Of a stretch of DNA of 64,000 bases, positions 35,616-54,929 are shown piece after piece (within the stretch, counting starts at the first letter, position 1; each line of letters starts with the position of its first letter). Origin of the DNA: Puffinus mauretanicus (Eukaryota > Chordata > Aves > Procellariiformes > Procellariidae). Under the pieces are notes generated by a model. That model was not told where the DNA came from. It made no database searches and saw only the letters and a list, made by a program, of their open reading frames with translations. Location of the stretch: NCBI GenBank assembly GCA_023333565.1, contig JAJKFH010003653.1:1-64000 (forward strand), in the 5' to 3' direction. Position numbers and translations under genes: made by a program.

Positions 35616-35621
35616 TTTATT
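35616..35621 (-). terminator. SLC9A1: Proximal poly(A) signal AATAAA of SLC9A1
   Basis: The minus strand reads TTAAATAAATATCC. The downstream side is C/G-rich with no clear U/GU element, so it is weaker than the distal signal. Confidence 0.35.
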
Positions 35622-36285
35622 TAACAAGACCTGGCGTGAAATGCGGGGCCGGAGGAGAGGTTCCCGGGCGGCAGCCGGCCCCATGGGGGAAGCGGCCAAG
35701 GCAGGGAGCAGCGGCACGAGGCCGAGGTCCCTGGGAGGGTGCTGGGGGAGGTGGTGGGTGCGCCAGCCCCGGCACAAAGCCTGGCTCCCATCTTCCCATC
35801 CCTCCGCTCCGGAGCGAGGCGAGGGGAGAGGTAAAACGCAAACCGGGGAGAGGCCAAGCTGTGCCGCGGGGCAGCCTCCCCCGACACCCCCAGCTCCCCG
35901 GCCAGAGCCCACCCTGTGCCAGCGACAGCCACCCTGAGGAACCGCTCGCGGGTCCTGAGTGGGTGCGCAGCCTCCGGGAAAGCCTCGTCGGGGCTGCGAG
36001 GCACCTGCAAACCCCAGTGCCGGGTGGTAAATCGTCCGTCACCCCCAGGCCACGGCGGCCGAGGAGCCCGGCGCATCCCGGGGGCTCCTTCCCCGCTCTC
36101 GGGGTCAGCCCAGGGCTTGCTGGGCAGAGCTGTCCTGGCAATCCCAGTCCATCCAGGACGGTCTCCCCTTCCCGAACCCGGTGTGTAGTGACAGAGGAAA
36201 CCAAAAAGGAGAGCAAAGAAAGAAGAACAAATGAAGAGAGAGAGAAACCGCACGGAGCATCTCGTGAGGCTTCACGCGTCGGCTG

Positions 36286-44028
<7,743 letters not shown>

Positions 44029-46059
44029 CTACACGACTGGAGGATGCTCTCTGCAGGAGGACACCCCTGCGGGAGTCGGGGACCAGTTCCCAGCCCTCCC
44101 TGCACTCTTCAGGATCCTTTACTCTTTATGTGCCTCAGTTTCCCCTTCTAACCTCCTTCTTCCCCATGCTCCCAAGCTGTAAAGTGGAAAGCGCAGCTTC
44201 ACCAGGCCCACATGCCCCGGCACTGCTTGATCTCAGGCCAGAAAAAACCAGCGAGTCCCAGTTTAACAAGCGGCAGCCGCCCTCTGGGCACCCCGGGGTC
44301 TCTGAGGGGACCCCCAGACCCCCGCGACAGCCGTCTGTGGCACAGGCAGTTCTCACAACACAAGCTGTCGCTGGCACCAACTCTTCCCATCGCGGCTACT
44401 AATCCCGAGCGCACGTAGGCGCTGGCATTGACCCCCCGTTACACCCAGCGTGCCAGGCTCTGGCAGGAGGCAGCAGCGCAGCGCCCGTCCCCGGGTGTCC
44501 CCGACGCAGGGGACGGGGAGGGGAGCTGGTGCTCGGTGGGTTTGAGCGGGTCCTTATTCCCCCTCCTGCAGCTTCAGGAACGAGCTGGGAGGTTTTCTAA
44601 GGCCGGTTGCAGCAACGCCTGCGTTCCCTGCAGGCAGGGACGCTCCCGGGCACGGAGCGGGGACAGGACGTATCTTCGCGGTGCAGGGCTATTCCCTGGG
44701 GTGCAAGGTAAGAGGGAACAAGTTTTCCCCTTTTTGAATGACAGCACGACCCCAACCGCAGGTCTCCGAGCCAGCCTTGACCCCCTGGGACGACATCCAT
44801 CCACCAAAGACCCCACGGCAACGCGGGCATCTGCCTGCCGGGTCGGGCAGGCAGCACGATGCCAACCGAAGCAGCACTTCAGCCAACGCACCGATACCCA
44901 CAGAAGGATTTTGGGTTCCCTGGATCCTCTCCCAGGCTTTATAATTATTATTTTGAAGTGAGGCACATTTGTTCCCTGGCAAGGGAAGCGGTTTAAAATA
45001 AGGAACCCTGCCTTGGCATCCCATGTTCCTCCGTTCCTTCCGGCCGGGCGGCTGTGCCATCTGCACATCATTTCACAACAGATTAAAAAAAATCCCCTCC
45101 CTAACGAGCCACCATCCCGCTGACGATCCGGAGCTGCGGTGAGCCCCCCTGTTCCCCCCCCCGCTGCCGAGCCTGCAGGGACCACATCTGCGCCGCGGTG
45201 CCCGCTCATCCCTCCTCCACCTGCACAGCTGAGCGGGGAAGGCACCGCACGAATGCGGCTCCGATGGGAAAAGCAGCTGCTTCCACAATCCCTCCCTAAG
45301 GACGGGCAGTGAGTCAGCTACCGACCACAGCCACGGCCACGCACAGGTCCCCGAGGGCAGGATTAGACCTCAGATTGCTACCTGAGCCGCAGGCACTGCC
45401 TCTGGTGTGGGTGAGCCCGGCACCGCAGAGGCCGGAGGATTCATCACACCTAAGGCTCCGTGCAGTCCGGTCGCGCCGTTTCGGCAGAGCCCGGGTGGCT
45501 CCGGCAGGTCTTGGGCACCGGAGCGATGTGGAAAGGAGTCTGGTTTCTACCTTGGCTTTGCCGCAGCACCGATTTCTGAGCAAACCGCTCCCGGGTTCGG
45601 GCACGAGGGGAAGCCGGGAGGAGACAGGAAGCACCTGAGCTTTCTCCCAACGCTCTCCCGGTGTCCGGCCACCTGGATTCAGGGACCTCCCGGGCTGGAT
45701 GCGGTTCCTGATTTACCCCCATGGGATTTTTCTTCTGTCTCCAATCCCCCACCGGAGCCCAAGTAAGCGCTGAGCACCCCAAGGCAGCCCTGGCAGGGAG
45801 CTCCCCATGGGAGTGGAAGCGATAATCCCTTTTCCAAGCACAGCTCATGCAAACACCGGGAATAACCGGCCCTTCCAGCACACCGGGCAATTGCCCGTCT
45901 CAGCATATGCCAGCCCTGGCCGGAATAAGATTTAAAGCCACACAAGCAGCGAGAAGCCCGCAGCAAATCAGTTTTCGCTTGCTAAGTATGTTCAATCATG
46001 AATAAAACACAAACACTGACAATTAAGCATCTCTCACTTCTTCCCCACAGGCCCCAGGA

Positions 46060-46235
46060 TCCCATTAAACTGGAACATTCGCGTGCTGATGTGAATTCAA
46101 TGTTTTAGAGCCTTTTTGTAGGGTCCTAAAAATACACTCACATGGGCTGCATGTTAATTATGCCTTTGATTTCGCTGAATCTCAGCCATTTTTCGCTCCC
46201 CGTTTTCTCCGCTCAGTATTTTTAGAGCACTCGAA
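46060..46235. promoter_or_regulatory. Intronic element with inverted MEF2-like pair
   Basis: CTAAAAATAC at 46126-46135 and its exact reverse complement GTATTTTTAG at 46216-46225 lie 90 bp apart. Between them are GCATGTTAATTATGCC (POU/homeodomain-like) and CTTTGATTTCG (TCF-like). CTAAAAATA matches the MEF2 core YTAWWWWTA. The block is AT-rich, non-repetitive and non-coding, so it is a candidate intronic enhancer of SLC9A1. Confidence 0.4.
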
Positions 46236-46513
46236 AGCTCATCGGTACCAATCTGTTGCTGGGATCCTGCTGGGATCCTGCTCCGAGTGCCGGGCTGGCA
46301 TCCTGCTTCGGGGTGGGGGTGATTAGTGGGAAGAAACACTCTCGCTGCGGGGGTGATGCCAGGCAGGGGCGAACCAGCCCCATCCCAGCTGTGCACCTGA
46401 ATTTCTCTCCCGGAGGAAGAGGAAGGCTGCAGCAGGACCCTGGGGAGCGAGGATGCCGGGAGCCGAGGATGCTCAGCCACGGGCACATCCAGGAGCAGTG
46501 GGAAGGGGAGTAA

Positions 46514-46554
46514 CTCTTAATAATGGCCTTAATAATAATAATAAGCCTTAATAA
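46514..46554. repeat. TAA/AATAAT simple repeat
   Basis: An imperfect (TAA)n microsatellite of about 40 bp, interrupted by GGCC and GCC. Confidence 0.85.
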
Positions 46555-48378
46555 CCCCCCCAGGCTCCTGTTCCTGTAAAAGGTTATTTGCACAGCAGTT
46601 GCCTGTGCCGCTTGCCTGCCCGGGTACCTACTGCTGCCACCCGCCTGTCCCCAGCTGTGGTGGCCCTGCTGCAAACTGGGACCCATCTACCGCAGTGGGT
46701 GCTGCAAATCCTCTGCCGCCCACGCAAACCCGGGACGAGCCGGGCGGCAGGGGGGGCACAGCAAGACCCCCAATGCTTTTCCTCTGTTAAGCAGCAAGTG
46801 CTTTTTGCCGCAGCAGAAGGGCAGGAGCCGGCACCCGAGAGGACCCGCTGGCTGGGAGGGCTGCGCCGGCTGCACGGGAAGCGCTTCCCTACGGAGCGAG
46901 GAGCACTACCGGAGAGGCAGCGCCTGCACCCGGCATACGAGACTCCCGGCACGCCACTGCCAGCACACCCTGAATAAACAAGTGATGCGGGAGCGGAGGG
47001 GACGGGGCAGCCAGTCTCCAGCACATCCGCGTCCGGAGGACGAGCAGGGATGCGCGAGAGCGGGCAGGCGAGCACATGGAGCAGCTTTTCCCGTGGAGAA
47101 GCACCCGTTGGGTTTTGGCTGGTTTTCCTGAACCCCACCAGGAAGGAAGTCCCCTGAGATCCCATTTCCCTGAGAGCAACCCATGATCCCCAAATCACCA
47201 GCACGGGGCACGCACAGTCACCCAAGTTTCTTCCTTTGGAAAACAAACTCCATGGGAGCAGTTCCCCTATCAACGGCATCAAACACCACCGAAACTATTA
47301 AAAGCAAAACCAGTTGAGTAAACATCAACCCCGAGAGCTTGAGCAAACAAGGAAAAGGAAATCCAGAAGTTAATCGTTCCTATTAAAACGGTTCCTTGCC
47401 CACATCACGCACCCCGGCTTAGGTGCCCAGCAAGGCGAACATGGGGATCGCTCTCCGCTGGTGGTCAGCTCTTCCTCGGGTTAGGGCAGAAAGGAGCTGG
47501 GGACTGGCTTTCCAGTTTTAACCACAGTCTAAGCACTTGAAGGACAAGAGGAAATCACCATCCTTCAAATTAAAGAGATTTTGGGCAAGGAAAGCTATTG
47601 CAAGGCGATGCTCGTGCTGCAAAAGTTCGCTCTGCAGCTTCCGAACACCAGTTATCTTCATTTTGGTGTCAGCAGATTTGCACGGGGCCATTTCTACCCA
47701 AGTGCAGGCAATCGAGGGCAACATCAGGAATTTTCCTCCACTAACTTCAGCGGTGGGAAGAACCACCGGTATCTGTTGGATTGTGCAGCAAGGCAGATTA
47801 GTTTTCCCCTAGGTGCAGAAAGCAGGCCTGTATTTTGGAGGCTCTGGAAGCTGAACGAAGACGCCCGAGCACGGCCCCAGCACGGCGAGCAGCCTTCGGT
47901 CTCCAGACTTTGTAAGGGCTGGTCCTCGCCCCAGCAAACGCGAGGGTTCCCATTTCAGCTGCTAAAGGTTCATCCCCATCCTACCAAGGGCTGCTTTTCC
48001 CAAGGCCTGGCTGCGGGCGGATGCAGTGCCATGTAAATATTTACTCCCGACCAAACAGCTTGGAAGAGACTCCGACCTACGTGTGGTTTTTTCCTTCCTC
48101 GGCTGTATCTGGGTTACCGCAGCCCCGGCGCACGGGGCGGATGCTGTGCCTGGCATTATATAAGCAGCATCCGCTTCTTCGCTGCCTAATGACTCAAAAC
48201 CCACCATATCTGATCTGCTTCCATCCTCAGCCTGGGCACAAAGAGCCTGAAGGGATACGGAGGGAAGGGACACGGAGGGAAGGGTGCTGGGCACCCAACC
48301 CAGACCCAGCATCCCCACCCCGGGGGGAGCGCTGCTGTCAAAATGAGCCGGGTCCCACAGGAGCATTTGCCTGAGGGA

Positions 48379-48399
48379 TAATGCTAAAAATTAGCATTA
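48379..48399. promoter_or_regulatory. 21-bp inverted repeat TAATGCTAA-AAA-TTAGCATTA
   Basis: Perfect 9-bp arms at 48379-48387 and 48391-48399 surround AAA. It could bind a homeodomain dimer or form a small hairpin. It stands alone in otherwise ordinary intron sequence. Confidence 0.4.
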
Positions 48400-49020
48400 A
48401 AATGGAGGCGATTTCCATGCCCCGAGCTGCTCACAGCAATTCGGAAACCCTCTCTCAAGGCCAGAAGGGGATGATTTGCCGCTCTCAAACCAAGAGCAGC
48501 TCTCGAGGCAACTCCGGTGCTGGGAATCTACTGCAAAAGAGAGCAGGGAACGTTCCCCTTTGCTCAGCCCAGCCTCATCCCACAGCAGAAAGCCCCGAGG
48601 ACCACAGGCGCCGTGTCCTCCAGCATCCGTAAGGTCCCCTCCCTCCCCGCCTGACGGCATTTCCCTGTCCCACCCATGCAGGGCTTCTCTCGCTTCTCAT
48701 CACCCCACTGCTGCAACACCGCTCCATATGGCATGGGACCCCAGGTCAGGCTTAGTCACAGCTCTGGCAGCGCTCCCCTAATTTTAAAGACCTCTCTCAA
48801 AGCAGTGCGGAAAGAACATTTTAATCAAACACTTCGAAAGAACACTTATGGTGAAAGAAAGGAGGCGAAGCCTTCATGTACCTCCCTGCTCCAGGCCAGG
48901 TCTGGGAGACATCCACATCTCCCACCCCGGCTTCCACCGCGGGGACATTGCTGGAGTTGGAGCTGTAAGAGCAATCCCCATGGTCCTAAGAAATACTGGT
49001 GTTCAGAGGCGATAAATGAA

Positions 49021-49064
49021 AAATAAAACAAAATAAAATTTAAAATTTAATATATATATATATA
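49021..49064. repeat. AT-rich microsatellite
   Basis: AAAATAAAACAAAATAAAA-type text grades into a (TA)8 run. It is simple sequence of about 45 bp. Confidence 0.9.
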
Positions 49065-51049
49065 ATGCCGATGCCAGAGGCAGCCGGCACCACGAGAGAG
49101 CGTGACAGCCCTGGGGACAAGCACTATGGGGTCCCCCCGGCTCCCAGAGCCACCGCACGCTCGTCCCCAGGAGCCAGTCCCCGCAGATGGGATTGCCATC
49201 AGCCATCCCACCCTCCTAGAGCTGCAGGTTGAATTTGGCTGGGGTTAACGTCCCCTCCTTTCACAGGAGGAAAAGAAATATGAAGGAGGAGGGAAGAAAA
49301 CCCAGGTCACACACTCGGCTTGGTTGGCGTTTGAGTCGGAGCCCGGTAAACGGGGAGGAAGGAGGGAAGGGAGCACGCGGCGTGGCTGGGAGGGCTCGGC
49401 ACCTTCACGGTTAAGCGGGATGCTCCTGCGGCTTCACCCCGGCTTCCCGAGCGCCCACGCACGGGAGCATTGCGGGAAAGCCAGGCCGCTTCCAGGAAGA
49501 TGCCTGTTAGCTAAGAGGAGGCACAAGAAATGAGAACGGTTACAAAAACACCCCATCCTCCCAGGCTTCAGAAGTTTATTAGAGCAGCTGCAGGCTCCGG
49601 CAGGCAGGCAGCAGCCCCGAGAGAGAAATTACACAATTATTAACTGGGGATTAGACAGCTCTTCCACCCCCTGGATGATTTTTTTTCTGAAAGGAGGTAG
49701 ATGAGGAGTTTGTCTGGGCGAGGGGGTGGTGAAGCCCCCCCCGGGTGATGCTCACTGCAGCCCTGGGGACCCATGGGTGCTTGTTTGGGCTGCAGGGTGG
49801 GACAGAGCAGCGGCACGGCTTGGATGCTGAGCGCGCTGCGGTGCTGGAAAAGCCCCAGGAGAAGGCACGGGGTCGGAAAGGAGGCGGCGAGGGGGAGCAG
49901 GCATGCTCAGAAGGGCTGCCCTTCTGAAGGACACTGCAGAGAGCACAGGCTGGAGGAGACACACGTGTCTTAGCAGCACCAGGGTCCCTCCAAAGGCCAC
50001 TTTAACCCTTTAGGACACCAGGCTGGCAGGGTCCAGGTGGGCTCTACAGAGATGCAGCAGCCCTGCGTCATCAACAAACCCATCGACCCGGTGGTGAGGG
50101 ATGCAGGAAGGTGCAGGCACCTTCCCACGCTCCTGTGGGACACGGGGACCACTGAGAGCCCTGACACGTGGATTCTTTGCTGGATGAGCCACAAAGTCAC
50201 TGATGTGTCACCAGCCACGGGGACTAGTCATCTGCAAAGCCATTACCCAGCACCATTCCCTTCTTTTTTCTCTGCTCAGAAGAAACAGCGGGGCGGGGAG
50301 GAGGGCTGGGGCTGGGCTCCAGGGTCTGCAAAGCACCAAGACCACCCTGACCTGGCTTTCAGGCTCTGTATTTTGGGGTGGTAAAGGGTCAAGGATGTGG
50401 GGTTAAGCCCCAGGCAGGGTTAAAGCCCTGCAGGAATAGAAATCCCTGCTGCCAGCTCTCCTGCCATGCCGATATCTCATTAGCTCCGGCTTTATCAGCC
50501 AAGGGTTTCCTAAACCAGATCCCTCGCGCTGGCGAGGCACCACGCTCCCTCCCTCTCCGCAGGCCCTCCTCGTCCCCGGGTCCACGGGGGTCCGTGCCGG
50601 ACGTGCCGAGGGGATGCTGCCCCGCCAGACATCTGTCCCGCAGCAGGAGGCTGGCTCTGCTCCCGACCCCACCGCATCCACGTTTTGCAATCGGCTCCTG
50701 GGGGAAAACCCATCTCAGGCTCCCAGATTTTGGCTGGATTTCTCTCCATTTATCCCCTTTCCTCCCAAAAAAGGCACTGGATTTCTCTCTTTCCCCGCCC
50801 GACCAAGGGCTGCTGCTGCAGTTGCCCAAAGATCTGCCAAGCTTTGCTGATTGCTGGTGGCTTCCAGCACAACCCTCATGGGACGTCTCGTAGCTGCTGG
50901 GAGCGTGTCTCAGCCCTGCTCTGCAGCCTCCCTCGTAAAATGGAGCCGGATCCATCGACCTGCCTGCAAAGACAGGGAGCGAGGAGCCAGGGGAAGGGCA
51001 CGGAGAGAGGGCTGGCATGTGCCTGGCACCCGCACGGCTACCAGATGTA

Positions 51050-51205
51050 ATGGGGAAGTCTCGAGGGAGAGGGATGAAAATTTAACTTGCTAGAAAGGAA
51101 TTAAATAGCTGGTGATTTACACCTAAAAATAGAGCAAAGCCACAGCTCGTGTCACCCTGCAAGGGGAGGAGGTAAAACCACGATACTTAAATTACATCCA
51201 TTGCA
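51050..51205. promoter_or_regulatory. Intronic element with consensus MEF2 site
   Basis: CTAAAAATAG at 51123-51132 is a full match to the MEF2 consensus. Nearby are GAATTAAATAGCTGG, GGTGATTTACACC and TACTTAAATTACATCC. The island is AT-rich against its flanks and has no coding frame. Confidence 0.38.
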
Positions 51206-51524
51206 TCTCGCAAGCTCCAACGTCACCACCTGCCCTGAACCTTCAGCCCTACCGAGCACCAACGCGCGCTCCGGCAGCCGCTCCGCCGGGACGGCACGCG
51301 CGGGGCCCCGCCGCAGATCGGTGGGAAACAAACAGCCCCTCGGCTTTGCCAAACCCTTTTCTGCTTCACCACAGAGCAGGGTTTTAATGCAGATCCGGGT
51401 CTCCCGAGTGCTCTCCTGCAGCTCTCTTTGGGCTGGTTTCAGTAATTTGGGTTGCTTGGGGCAACCTTTAAGAGACGCCTCAATGGCCAGAATGGAAAAG
51501 CTTGGATTTTCCAGTCCAAAATGA

Positions 51525-51725
51525 CATTTCGTGTTTAGAAGTTGACTTTTTTTTTTTTTTTAAAAAAGATACAGGTACAGAAAGAGCTCCTAGGCAAAAC
51601 AATTTCTTCCAGATCAAACCAAATGTTTCATTCAAGCCTCATTATTTTCTTGTCGCTAATTACAAAGAAAAGCCAAGAACCAGGAAGGTAATTAATTTAT
51701 ACTGCTTTTTGTGACTCACTGAGTT
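51525..51725. promoter_or_regulatory. Candidate intronic enhancer island
   Basis: AT-rich block with a T15-A6 run near 51548, then TTGTCGCTAATTACAAAG, GGTAATTAATTTATACTGC and TGACTCACTGAGTTAATGC (AP-1/MAF-like). It looks like a clustered homeodomain/bZIP element. It is non-coding. Confidence 0.35.
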
Positions 51726-54700
51726 AATGCAGATACCACACAGGGGCCACACAGCCGGCACCCACCCAAACCTCACCACGCGCTTGGCGAGCAAAGCAAG
51801 CACAGGGAGAGAAGGGAAAAGCAAGACATCCAGCCCTAATTTCGGGGATCACTCTTCTGCACCCCAGCCACCCGCGCGCAGGGGGCTGTGACCAGCCTGA
51901 TGCTCAGGACTCGGGTTAAAATCCACCAGCATCCAGCACTGCGTTGCAGCCTCCAGACCTTTTCAGTCTGCAAGAAATGGGGATGGAGTACAACCATTTT
52001 GTCTGCTTTAAGCAGGGATGCAGGCGGGCAGGGAGATGAAGCCCCGTGCTGCACCGCAGAGCTCTGCCAGCTCAGACCCACCGAAGCCATCGCCGCTGGC
52101 CCCGCTGCGCCCGGGCTGGGTCCCCGCAGGGTCTGTCCACCCCAACACAAGGTGCCCAGCGCAGCCCGGCTGTGATGGTGGCCAACTCCCGGACCTCAGT
52201 GCACACAACATCCCTACAAGTCGCGTCACCGCAGTCAATAGCCGTTAAAACCCGTTGCTAGTTGCCGAAGGTACGGTTTTGTTTTCTCTCGGCGTGACGT
52301 TATCGTCCCCCTTGCCTACAGACCTCACTCAAACAGCTGGGTAGCACCTCGCAGCCGCTGAATTGCCCCTTGTTTTCCCTCTCTTCCCCAGGGCAAACAA
52401 ACCGGGGGCAAATGGAAAGAGTTTCCTGCGATAGGAGACCGAGCGTCGCCTGGTACAGCCTCCGGCTCACTCCATCTCGTGTATTCAGCCCTAACGCCTA
52501 CGGCGAGGCAAGCGTGCATGAGAAGGTGACCTGCCTGGACCCTGCCTGCTTTGCAGAAGATAAGAACAGCGTTGATAGCATCGGGCCAACCCACGAATGA
52601 GTCAAAACCTGAAAGCTGCAGAACAAAAAGCAGACACTGTCAGGTACCAGTGTGCTGCAGCTTAGCCCAGTCAGCCACAGCAACCGATAACTTGCACTGG
52701 CCTGGTCCTTGCAGACCTTGCAAGGACTCGTGCAAACCGGCTTGGTCAAGCCCTTAAAGTACAGCCACGTTAGCGAAAGCAGGCGGTCCCGCTAGTGCAG
52801 CATCACAGAAGGGAAGAGCCCTTCAACCCAGGCAAAGGGCAGACGGCTCCTCTGCATCTCTCTTGCCAGGAGGGGCTGGCGGGGGGTTTGCAGCAGGGCT
52901 GCGATGTCTGACAGTCTCCCAGTTGCACAGTTTGCAGCCAGTTCCCACTGGCGCACCCCGAACAAATCCTCCGATGGGAGAGGAGACAAGTCTAGACACC
53001 CTGCACCCCCGAGGCAGCTGAAGAGAGCAGACACGCACTTGCCTTTCCCAGATCTCACTGTCCCCTGGGGACCTTCGGAGAGCAAAGCCCACACCCCAGA
53101 ACAGGATAAACAGAGAATAAGCTGCAGCCAGAGCCTTCCTCCTCCGGAGGATGCTGAGAGCTCCCCATGCCCCGTGCACTCGGGGGATGGATGCCAGGAC
53201 ATCAGCAGGAGCCACGCTGGTCTGGCACTCTGCAAAGTCCAGGGGCCAAGGCGAGGACAGTTCAGAGCTGGGGTGCAAGGCTGGGCTATTTCATGCCTGG
53301 AGCCCTTCACAGAGCAGTTATTTAGAGCCATTTCATGCATTTTAGCTGCTAGGATAAGCAACTGGCATAGGGACTGGTGATAATGGGAATGGGTCCGGCA
53401 TGCTGTCAAACCAGCCGTTACGGCAGGGCACGGAGGGGAGGGTGAGCAGGCGGGTACCGCTCCTCCCCACCCCGCGCCGGCTGCTGCCGCGGCACAGCTG
53501 GGAGCGCAGAGGGCGAGGAGCTGAGCTACGCTGCCCACGAGCCCCCGCGCTAGCAGCAATAGCCACGGCAGGGCAAGGAGCAAGCCTCTTCTGGTAACTC
53601 AGTGCCTGCAGCAACGTCATGTAGGAATGTGCCTCTAATCCTCACCTTGCCTTCCCCTGGGAGCGCCTGCTCAGCCCCCCCAGGGCTGCCAGCTCCACGG
53701 AGGGCCGTAACCAGCCGTGGCAGGCATCGCCTGGCTCCAAAGGGATGCAAGGGTGCCAAACTTCACAGCCTGTCAATGCAGCCCCCTCCCAGCCGCGGGC
53801 AACGTCAGCAGAGAAGTACCCACGGACGATGACGGCGCTACCAGGAAACCACAAGGTTGTTCCTTTAGTGTAGGGCTGGATTCGGAGACGTAGAAAGGTC
53901 CCAAAAAGATGAGCAGCCTGGGGAACACAACCAAAGACGTCGCTGCATCCTGCAGCAGCCGGAGTCACGAGCCGCATGCAGATGAGCCCAGCTCCCTACC
54001 TGCCCTGACACCCCCCTCCAGAAGCAAAACGCTCCCCTTGGCGAGGGAAATCTCATTTTTCTGCCCACAGCCCTGCTGGAAGGTCACAGGGGAGGAGGAT
54101 GCTGCGCTGCAGCCAAGTGAAACGCGAGCGTCGCGGGACCTCGACGGCAGCGCTGCAGTGCTGCAAAGCGGGAGGAGGATGCAACGATCCCAGGCGCGCA
54201 GGAGAGCTGTGAATCATCTGCAGGCACCCTGGATATCGGCCTGCCAGGATGGGCGGACCCCCCCTTGCAGAAAGCCGCTGCATACACTTATAAACAAGCT
54301 GTTTACACAGACCAAGAGAACTTCAACGATAACAAGGGGAGATCTCTTCCTTGGGACCCGATCCAGGCTCAGCACCAACTCACCCCCTCCAGCACTAAAC
54401 TGGGGATGGGGAGCTGCTCCTTGGTTTGCCATTTGCCCGCTCAGCTATTTCCCCATCCGAAGGGGCTGCATCCCTCTCTCTTCCCAAGCACCCGGCATGG
54501 GACAGCTCAGGGAAGCCCGCCGAGACCTTTGCACGGTCCAACAACCGGCGTTCCCTGCAGCTCTGCAAATCAGACAGCGAACGTTTGCGCCACCGAGCCT
54601 GTGACTTCGCAGACAAGCGCCAAACAGCCGGCAGCAATTCCTCCCAATTAAACCTTGCTGCCCTGACCAGGTCTGGTCAGCCAGGCGAGCCAGCAACAGC

Positions 54701-54896
54701 CTGAGCATGCTCTAATCCTCCCCCCTCCAACTCTAAAAGATACACTAATTAATTAAGATCAACCCAAACTAAGCAGTTGGCTCTGCTGTGCTGCGTGGAG
54801 CAGCTTGCAGCAAACTCTAATTGCGGCGCTGGCATCCATCAGCGGGACTCATCCTGCTCCCCGTCTGCACCACTCCAACTTGTGCTTTCACTTGCC

Positions 54897-54929
54897 TTAG
54901 ACTTAGGTTTAGGTTAGGCTTAGGTTTAG
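54897..54929 (+). repeat. Degenerate TTAGG-type short tandem repeat
   Basis: Words TTAGACTTAGGTTTAGG and TTAGGCTTAGGTTTAG give about five units of 6-7 bp. It resembles a decayed telomere-like repeat but contains no exact TTAGGG, so it may equally be a random simple repeat. Confidence 0.6.

Larger units (their letters stand above)
34730..36285 (-). other. SLC9A1: Inferred SLC9A1 3' untranslated region
   Basis: Follows the SLC9A1 stop codon. It contains an internal AATAAA at 35616-35621 (3'UTR about 0.65 kb) and ends after a stronger AATAAA at 34751-34756 (about 1.55 kb). The stretch just upstream of the distal signal is A/T-rich with two TGTA words. Extent is inferred from signals only. Confidence 0.55.

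Noticed and set aside
47518..47766. 82-codon minus-strand frame of fairly protein-like composition in SLC9A1 intron 1
   Set aside because: No recognised family, no flanking splice sites of quality and a competing plus-strand frame of similar length.
52792..53583. 263-codon minus-strand open frame with a signal-peptide-like start (LLALPWLLLLARGLVGS)
   Set aside because: It starts with TTG, not ATG, with an in-frame stop a few codons upstream. It lacks splice context and resembles no NHE1 exon or known family. GC-rich intron sequence often stays open this long by chance.
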